The position numbers and the translations under genes were made by a program. A DNA stretch of 64,000 bases from Rufibacter latericius (lineage in GTDB: Bacteria; Bacteroidota; Bacteroidia; Cytophagales; Hymenobacteraceae), in the NCBI RefSeq assembly GCF_003721515.1, contig NZ_RJJD01000001.1, forward strand, positions 62,001-126,000, given 5' to 3'. The notes under the pieces are model-generated. The model was not told the DNA's origin, did not search any database, and worked only from the letters and a program-made list of their open reading frames with translations. Within the stretch, counting starts at the first letter, position 1. Every line of letters begins with the position of its first letter. Positions 58,798 to 64,000 of the stretch are shown one piece after another.

Positions 58798-58923
58798 AGT
58801 AAGGAACTCTCATTTAAACCTTCTGGCGGCCTTCCCCGATCTTTGGGGTACTGAAATCGGCTCACCTTTTATCAGATTGCAGCTTCTTAAGCCTTCAGGA
58901 AAGGAAACAAAAACTGCCCCTTT

Positions 58924-59700
58924 TTAACTTGCCGGAGGCACCACTTTCGGTTTTCTGAAATCCAGGTTCTGGAAGAAGAAGAGCCGAAGGGCGTGGGTTT
59001 TGAAGTAGCGGTTGCCAGCTGCCTGTTGCTGAAAAACCTGCATGTAGCCTAATTGAGCATTCAACCCTTTGGTGAACTGATACCCCACACCCCCGAAAAG
59101 GCGGTTCTGGTCCAAATAGTTGTAGACGATCTCCTTCCCGAAATTCAGGTGTACCTCATCGTTCACCACCAGGAACGGAACGCCGGGGGCAATGGCATCG
59201 GAGGTGAGGGGCACCATCAGGGCAATCATGTACCGTACGCGGTAGTTGAAATGGTAGCCTTTCTGTAAGGCATCATTGGCGATGTTGCGGTTGAAGCGCT
59301 CTTCCAGCCGCACCCATTGGTTTGTCTGCAGCCGCTTGCTTTTCCCTGACCAGTTAATCTGTTGCCAAAACCGGTGCTCGGGCCGAATCGTTTCCTCTTC
59401 GGCCGAGGCAGGCCAATGGGCGGCATACGCGTACCCTACCGTGAACCGGGTATGATCTGAAATATGGTAGGTAATACCGGGCCGCACAATGGCGGTGGCC
59501 CAGCGGTCCATGAAATCGTTACGGCGGGCGTGTAGATCCAACCAAAGGGAAAATTTATCCGAGATCCGGGTTTGGTTGAAATAGCCCAACCACACCTGGT
59601 CACGATCTGTTATCTGTTTCTCGGGGGTTTGCGCCCACCCTTTCAGAGGCAAGCAAAAACAAGCCAACAGCAAAAGAAGGGGCGTAAATTTCTTCATCAT
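58924..59700 (-). CDS. DUF2490 outer-membrane protein
   Basis: 258-aa protein: signal peptide (LLLLLACFCLPLKGWAQ), then a pattern typical of DUF2490: QVWLGYFNQTRISDKFSLWL, DLHARRNDF, RPGITYHISDHTRFTVGYAY, EHRFWQQINW, RLEERFNRN and RLFGGVGYQFTKGLNAQLGY. The alternating strands suggest a 10-12-stranded outer-membrane barrel. Function unknown. It lies downstream of the TonB receptor but the receptor has its own terminator between them. Confidence 0.88.
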   Translation of the reverse strand: MMKKFTPLLLLLACFCLPLKGWAQTPEKQITDRDQVWLGYFNQTRISDKFSLWLDLHARRNDFMDRWATAIVRPGITYHISDHTRFTVGYAYAAHWPASAEEETIRPEHRFWQQINWSGKSKRLQTNQWVRLEERFNRNIANDALQKGYHFNYRVRYMIALMVPLTSDAIAPGVPFLVVNDEVHLNFGKEIVYNYLDQNRLFGGVGYQFTKGLNAQLGYMQVFQQQAAGNRYFKTHALRLFFFQNLDFRKPKVVPPAS

Positions 59701-59883
59701 AGGGTAGGTTTAAGGCGAAATTGAAGAAAGTGCCGATCACTTGGGAAACCAATAGCTATGTGTCCTCGCGAAAGCACGGCCGTAGGGAGGCCGAGTCCTC
59801 CCGCGTTGTTTTATGCTTGTTTTGAGAAAATCAGCTTAAGAACAACTCGAAACAAATGTCAGCCAAATAGATTCAGAGGAAAG
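59701..59883. other. Short region between receptor and DUF2490 gene
   Basis: Contains GGGAGG/CCTCCC (59785-59790 and 59797-59802, loop CCGAGT), a possible small hairpin, and a degenerate hairpin-family copy TGCTTGTTTTGAGAAAATCA at 59814-59833. No gene. Confidence 0.35.
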
Positions 59884-59916
59884 AAAAAGGGGAACTGGAA
59901 AAATGCTCCCCTTTTC
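59884..59916 (-). terminator. Terminator of the TonB-dependent receptor gene
   Basis: AAAAGGGGA (59885-59893) pairs with TCCCCTTTT (59907-59915); on the minus strand the stem runs into TTTTCTT. 9 bases after the stop codon. Confidence 0.8.
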
Positions 59917-59924
59917 ACTTGATA

Positions 59925-62801
59925 TTATTTGGCTAGCAACCCATCAACCGTTAGGGCCACGTAGTAGAGTCCGCCAATGGTTGGCCCTGCGGCATACTGG
60001 ATGAAGCGCTGGTTGAAGATGTTGGTACCGCCGGTTTTGATGGTGATTTTGCTCTCGGGTACCCGGTAGGTAACCTGGGCATCTACGGTGCTATAAGCTG
60101 GTACTTTCCCGTTGGCCAGCGGACTCTCCCACAGGAATGATTCCTGCCAGCGAAACACCACATTAAAGCCAAGGTTCTTCAAAATCTCCCGGTTCCCGAT
60201 GGATACGTTAGTAATCCAGTTAGGCGTGTTGAAGGCCGTCACGAAGATGTCTTTTTCTTCGTTGGTTTTAATGGCGTTGTAGTTCACGTTCCCGGACAAG
60301 GTGAATTTCTGGTAAAAGTTGTAGGTAAGACCCAGCGAGGAGCCGTAGTTGTTGTACTTGTTTTTAGCGTTGGTGTACACGCGGTAGCGGGTCTGCTGCC
60401 CATTGCGGTTCGCCGCGAGCATGGCAACCACAGCTTCGTCTGTGCCTACCTGCACTGTATTGCTCTTAGGAACCGCTACTTCCACCTGACCCAGGAACCC
60501 GTCATACACGTTGGTATACGCATCAATGTCCAGCACCAGTTTATTGTCAAACAACACGCTCTTGTAGCCTACCTCAAACGAGTTGATCTGCTCTGGCCTG
60601 GTAGCGGATAGGCTGGTAATCTGCAGCACCTGCCGGTTCTTCAAAGCGGCTTCGTTGGCGGTGAGGCCGGCGGTCACGTCTTTGTTCACAGCCGCATTGA
60701 ATTCATTCACCGAGGCCAGCGTGTAGGAATTGTCCAGGTAACCCAGGCCCTCGTTGATGTAGGGCAAGCCCCCTACGCGGCGCACATTCCCGTTGTTCAC
60801 GTAAGACACAGCCTCAAAAAGAGCCGGGAACCGGAACCCGTTCTGGTAAGACACCCGGAAGTTGTGCGACTCCGACAAGGTATATACCGCCGCCACCCGG
60901 GGGTTCAACTTAGGATCGAACTCAGGGTTATAGTCTACCCGTAGCGACCCGAACAATTTTAATCTATCTGCCAGGAATGTCTTGGTCAACTGCGCAAACG
61001 CCCCAAATTTCTTGTAGTACACATTATTGCCGCCGGGCTGGGTACGCTGCTCAATAGGACGTGAGAAATCCACGAAGTTGTTGCCGTCTGGGATGACTTC
61101 GTACACGCGGGCATCGGCACCTACTAGTAGGTTGGCGAACTTGATCTGGTCAGCAAAATCCCACTGGGCATCTGTGTGGTACAGGCGGCTTTTCTGGGTG
61201 AGCAAGGCACCACCGGTGGCCGGGGCTCCCGCAATCACTTTGCCGTGATCCCAATTGTTGATGCCTCTGATGGTGTTCTTGAGCGCGTTGAACTCAGGAG
61301 TGCCGGGCTGTACCCGACCAGCATCGGCGGCCTGACGGGCCAGGAGCATGGCCGCGGCCAGATCGGTGCCGGCATCCAGTTGGGTTTGCAGGGCAGTTTT
61401 GTACTTAGCGCCCCACTCGCTGTTAGAGCCTCCGCTAGTAATGTCCAGGTTGTCTACCATAGGTTTCACGTTATACGAATCGCCGGTATTCTCCAGTGAA
61501 ACATAAGACCGCAGGAAGTAATTGGCGCCTTTCAGCTCCAGCCGATGGTTCTGAACCACCACGTTATCCAGCTGAATCTTGTTTCCACGCTGGAAAACCC
61601 CGTCCATTTTCCCGATTCGGTAGCCGTAGGAAAGCTCGGCGTTGTCGCTGAGGCGGTAGTGGAGAGACGCGTCGAATTTAAGGTTGTCTACCCGCGGGCT
61701 CACCACGTCTTTTTCCCAGTACCCGGTCCGGCGCACCAGAAAGGTCTGGTTCTTGCCGCCATACTGCACCCCACTGATGGTCACGGCATTGTTGTTTTCG
61801 TCACCATACTTGTTCCAGGCATCATACGCCGGGTTGTTGGCCCCGCTTAGTTCAGGGAATAAGGGGTTGGCGGTGTTCAGGTTGTTGGGGTTCTGGTCGG
61901 TGGCAGTATTAGAGCGCCAGTCGGTGCCGTTCATGTAGCTGGCGTTGACTTTGAAGGCGAAGTTGTCGTTCAAAGCTTTGGCATAACGCACCGCCACCTC
62001 AGAAAGGATGCTAGGCTCAGCGTCAATGCCGTCTACGTGGTTCACGCCGGTTTTCTGGTACACGCTCAAACCTTGGTACAGGAAAGGACTTTTGGTGATG
62101 AGGTTGGCCATGCCGTTGATGGCGTTCATGCCGTACAGCGCAGAGGCCGCACCCGGGGTAATTTCCACGCTTTCAATGTCCAGCTCGGTTGGCCCGATGG
62201 CATTTCCCAGCGGCACACCAAGGGTAGCGGCCTGCATGTCTACACCATCCACCAACTGCATGAACCGGAAGTTGTTAGGGATGTTGAAACCCCGCGTATT
62301 AGGCACCTTGAAGGTAAGGCTGCTGGTGGTCATCTGTACACCTTTCACGTTCTCCAAGGCGTCATAGAAACTGGGAGCAGGCGTTTCCTTGATGGCCCGA
62401 ATGTCTAGTTTCTCGATAGCCACCGGCGATTTCAGGATGCTTTCCTCTACCCTGGATGCCGTCACCACTACTTCTTTCCCCAGAAGGGTTTGGGTTACCA
62501 AGGCAATATCCAGACGGGAACCGGGTTCGGTGATGGCAAACTCCTGGGGTTGGAACCCTACCAAAGACACGACCAGCGTGAAAGGAAACTTCAGGCGGGT
62601 TTTAAGACTGAAACTCCCGTCCAGGTTGGTAGCGGTTCCGGTCACGGTGCCCCGCACGTACACGCTCACCCCGGGCAGCGGTTCTTTACTCGCCTGGTCG
62701 GTTACTCGGCCGCTGATCTCCACCAGGTTCGTTTCCTGGGCTTTCAGGGCAAAAACCGGAAAAGTGAATATAAGGTATATAAGTAGAATTCTGATTTTCA
62801 T
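59925..62801 (-). CDS. TonB-dependent receptor with CarboxypepD_reg-like domain
   Basis: 958-aa outer-membrane receptor from ATG 62801 (signal peptide IRILLIYLIFTFPVFALKAQ). A CarboxypepD_reg-like domain is at about 25-105 (VEISGRVTDQASKEPLPGVS), then the plug (about 115-240) with EVVVTASRVEESILKSPVAI, PNTRGFNIPNNFRFMQLVDG and GAASALYGMNAINGMANLIT, then a large barrel. It is not a SusC protein: the plug is that of siderophore/vitamin-type receptors with the same N-terminal extension. It has no partner lipoprotein gene. A polycysteine mini-ORF lies 45 bases upstream, suggesting control by cysteine or sulfur supply. Confidence 0.93.
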   Translation of the reverse strand: MKIRILLIYLIFTFPVFALKAQETNLVEISGRVTDQASKEPLPGVSVYVRGTVTGTATNLDGSFSLKTRLKFPFTLVVSLVGFQPQEFAITEPGSRLDIALVTQTLLGKEVVVTASRVEESILKSPVAIEKLDIRAIKETPAPSFYDALENVKGVQMTTSSLTFKVPNTRGFNIPNNFRFMQLVDGVDMQAATLGVPLGNAIGPTELDIESVEITPGAASALYGMNAINGMANLITKSPFLYQGLSVYQKTGVNHVDGIDAEPSILSEVAVRYAKALNDNFAFKVNASYMNGTDWRSNTATDQNPNNLNTANPLFPELSGANNPAYDAWNKYGDENNNAVTISGVQYGGKNQTFLVRRTGYWEKDVVSPRVDNLKFDASLHYRLSDNAELSYGYRIGKMDGVFQRGNKIQLDNVVVQNHRLELKGANYFLRSYVSLENTGDSYNVKPMVDNLDITSGGSNSEWGAKYKTALQTQLDAGTDLAAAMLLARQAADAGRVQPGTPEFNALKNTIRGINNWDHGKVIAGAPATGGALLTQKSRLYHTDAQWDFADQIKFANLLVGADARVYEVIPDGNNFVDFSRPIEQRTQPGGNNVYYKKFGAFAQLTKTFLADRLKLFGSLRVDYNPEFDPKLNPRVAAVYTLSESHNFRVSYQNGFRFPALFEAVSYVNNGNVRRVGGLPYINEGLGYLDNSYTLASVNEFNAAVNKDVTAGLTANEAALKNRQVLQITSLSATRPEQINSFEVGYKSVLFDNKLVLDIDAYTNVYDGFLGQVEVAVPKSNTVQVGTDEAVVAMLAANRNGQQTRYRVYTNAKNKYNNYGSSLGLTYNFYQKFTLSGNVNYNAIKTNEEKDIFVTAFNTPNWITNVSIGNREILKNLGFNVVFRWQESFLWESPLANGKVPAYSTVDAQVTYRVPESKITIKTGGTNIFNQRFIQYAAGPTIGGLYYVALTVDGLLAK

Positions 62802-62846
62802 ATAGTTGTAAGTAAAAGAAATAAACAAGATAGGCGAAGTGGTGGG

Positions 62847-62888
62847 TTAGCGACAACAACAGCAGGGTTGCGTGAGGGAGCCGCACAT
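62847..62888 (-). CDS. 13-aa polycysteine leader peptide (candidate uORF)
   Basis: ATG TGC GGC TCC CTC ACG, then CAA CCC TGC TGT TGT TGT CGC TAA, encoding M-C-G-S-L-T-Q-P-C-C-C-C-R: five Cys in 13 residues, four in a row just before a single Arg and stop. It ends 45 bases before the TonB receptor ATG on the same strand. Runs of the regulated amino acid's codons near the end of a short leader ORF are the mark of translational attenuation; polycysteine uORFs are described upstream of cysteine-related genes in other bacteria. No sequence evidence for translation beyond this. Confidence 0.6.
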   Translation of the reverse strand: MCGSLTQPCCCCR

Positions 62889-62901
62889 TCGTGTTCTTTG
62901 G

Positions 62902-63229
62902 TTAGCTTTTACTACAGCTGATTTCATCTTCTTGTACTTTGTTTTTGTCTTGTCTGAGATTCAAGGGGCGGAACTCCCGCCAACCGGCCTTCACGTCATC
63001 TTCAAGAGTTGTAAAAACTCTGCTACTTAGCGTCCGATGAAAAGGAAGGCTTCTGAAAGAACCGGCAGAAAGAGCAGATACAAGCCCTTACCCTTTTTCT
63101 GCCTTCCGCCGGTTCAAGCCCAGGTCACCGTAGTTTATGGGGTACTTTCAAAAACTAGCCTTAAAACAACCCTCCCCTACTCTTGGCCCTACTCCTTGCC
63201 GGAGGATCATCATTTTCCTTTTCATCTTG
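62902..63229. other. Possible long leader of the TonB receptor gene
   Basis: No TAnnTTTG box found on the minus strand. Structures seen: an imperfect stem GAACCGGCAGAAA (63059-63071) with TTTCTGCC...GGTTC (63096-63115), and a decayed hairpin-family copy at 63141-63168. The tRNA-like gene follows upstream. Confidence 0.35.
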
Positions 63230-63300
63230 CGGTCACGGGCGGATTCGAACCGCCGTAAAAGACTTTGCTGGTCTTTGCTTTGCCTCTCAGCCACACGACC
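63230..63300 (-). tRNA. tRNA-Cys(GCA)-like gene with altered anticodon loop
   Basis: 71 bases fold as a full cloverleaf on the minus strand: acceptor GGTCGTG/CGTGACC (two G-U pairs), D-arm GCT/AGC, anticodon stem AAGAC/GTCTT, variable TTAC, T-arm GGCGG-TTCGAAT-CCGCC. The anticodon loop reads CAGCAAA, so the anticodon is GCA (Cys), and the size and D-arm fit tRNA-Cys. Two unusual points: position 33 is A instead of the near-universal U, and the base after the acceptor stem (73) is G, where tRNA-Cys has U. CCA is not encoded. It could be a degenerate copy or a specialised tRNA. Confidence 0.7.
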
Positions 63301-63545
63301 TAATTCTTCTATTCCTGCTTCCTTCAGCATGCCCTGGAAGAAGCACTGCCTTTCTTTTTAGCAAACCTTTCCGGGAACAGAAGCTACATAGATACTCTTA
63401 ATCCCTATAGAACTAGTAGACAAATAGAAGATTTTAGATCGAGACAGCCAAATATTTACCTCTAAATTTTGATTATTTTTTTACTAATCCCTGATTTCCA
63501 GGCATTTTCACATCCACAAAGGCTTCCTGTTTTCAATTCCTTATC
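63301..63545. other. Gene-free region between chromate transporter and tRNA-like gene
   Basis: AT-rich toward 63400-63500; no gene. CTGTTTTCA at 63528-63536 and TGAAAACAG at 63558-63566 form an inverted repeat around the end of the chromate transporter gene, which may act as its terminator. Confidence 0.35.
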
Positions 63546-64000
63546 CTAAAAGGTGGCTGAAAACAGGAGATAATGCGCTAATCCAGCCATGGCACTGATG
63601 CCAATCCAGAGCATCATGCCCACTTTGAATCGGTACATGGCCAGAAAGGAAATCACCATCCACACCAAGGCAAAGTAATCTAAACGGCTAAGGGAAAGCC
63701 CCTCGGGGAAGAGTACCGCAACTCCAAAGTAGACGGTCAGATTCAGCACCACCCCTACTACGGCGGCGGTCACTACGCCCAGAATGGATTTGACGGCCGC
63801 ATTGCCACGGGTGCGTTCAATAAGGGGCGCTCCGGCCAGAATAAAGAAAAAGCAGGGCAAAAAAGTGTAGAAGGTGGTGGTAAACAGACCCAGCGCCCCC
63901 ATGGCCAGCGACCCGCCGTAATGGTTGAACCCCGCCATAAATCCTACAAACGTCAGTACCATGATGAGCGGACCAGGCGTGGTCTCGCCCAAGGCCAGTC
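63546..64000 (-). CDS. Chromate transporter (ChrA family), partial at window end
   Basis: C-terminal 151 residues of a ChrA-type CHR transporter; the coding frame continues past the window edge (upstream residues Ala-Leu read through 63993-63998). The CHR signature LGETTPGPLIMVLTFVGFMA is followed by FLPCFFFILAGAPLIERTRG and ending helices (VVGVVLNLTVYFGVAVLF; MLWIGISAMAGLAHYLLF). Exports chromate (or sulfate-like oxyanions). The start and N-terminal half are outside this window. Confidence 0.9.
   Translation of the reverse strand, partial: LALGETTPGPLIMVLTFVGFMAGFNHYGGSLAMGALGLFTTTFYTFLPCFFFILAGAPLIERTRGNAAVKSILGVVTAAVVGVVLNLTVYFGVAVLFPEGLSLSRLDYFALVWMVISFLAMYRFKVGMMLWIGISAMAGLAHYLLFSATF

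Noticed and set aside
63037-63361. Frames of 60-74 codons on both strands around 63.0-63.4 kb
   Set aside because: They run through the tRNA-like cloverleaf; the RNA explains the sequence better.
1-64000. CRISPR array
   Set aside because: The repeated intergenic hairpins are irregularly spaced by kilobases and differ in sequence; no regular repeat-spacer unit occurs.

Overview
The window looks like a chromosomal segment of a Bacteroidota bacterium, most likely a member of the Cytophagales (Hymenobacteraceae-like, e.g. Rufibacter/Pontibacter/Hymenobacter relatives). The reasons are tandem SusC/SusD pairs, other CarboxypepD-regulatory/TonB receptors, many lipoproteins and OMP beta-barrels, several promoters with the Bacteroidota TAnnTTTG -7 box, weak Shine-Dalgarno signals and moderate GC. 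The taxonomic call is inference from gene content, not from a marker gene. No rRNA, CRISPR array, intact insertion sequence, prophage or replication origin was seen. One tRNA-like gene is present.

Layout. 0.2-2.1 kb: secreted S15/CocE-type hydrolase. 2.5-7.4 kb: a cell-envelope module of two small secreted Lys/Ala-rich proteins, a 39-aa secreted peptide, an outer-membrane protein and an OmpR-type two-component system; two promoters in it share an 11-bp-spaced direct repeat. 7.5-12.7 kb: beta-hydroxyacid dehydrogenase, retropepsin-like/PDZ protease, a small protein pair and a QueA-family enzyme. 12.8-22.2 kb (minus strand): two tandem SusC/SusD pairs separated by a perfect 34-bp inverted repeat. 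22.6-31.2 kb: DUF2911 protein, an operon of membrane micropeptide, sodium:solute symporter and nitroreductase, a large PIG-L deacetylase, small lipoproteins and an OmpA-family lipoprotein. 31.5-41.5 kb: CDGSH protein, APC permease, OMP barrel, GNAT, Zn-dependent phospholipase C/S1-P1-like enzyme, deoxynucleoside kinase, M23 peptidase, MOSC protein. 42.0-45.8 kb: xseA-xseB, sulfurtransferase, cyclophilin lipoprotein. 46.5-51.3 kb (minus): M13 metallopeptidase; operon of ATL (DNA alkylation-damage binder), kinase-like protein and BrkB/YihY membrane protein. 51.8-58.6 kb: complete tripartite RND efflux operon converging on a TetR/thioesterase operon. 58.9-64.0 kb (minus): DUF2490 protein, a TonB-dependent receptor preceded by a polycysteine mini-ORF and, further upstream, an aberrant tRNA-Cys-like gene, then the end of a chromate transporter cut by the window edge.

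How things fit. The intergenic spaces carry a recurring hairpin family (core roughly TGTTTTCnnGAAAACA flanked by GGCC-type arms, with outer arms that change together between copies) about every 2-3 kb, some copies acting as terminators. The least ordinary parts are: the polycysteine mini-ORF plus tRNA-Cys-like gene ahead of the TonB receptor (possible cysteine-responsive attenuation of uptake), the predicted two-component regulon at 2.5-7.4 kb, the hairpin family, and the ATL/kinase-like/BrkB operon. Most protein functions are inferred from family motifs read by eye; no database search was possible.
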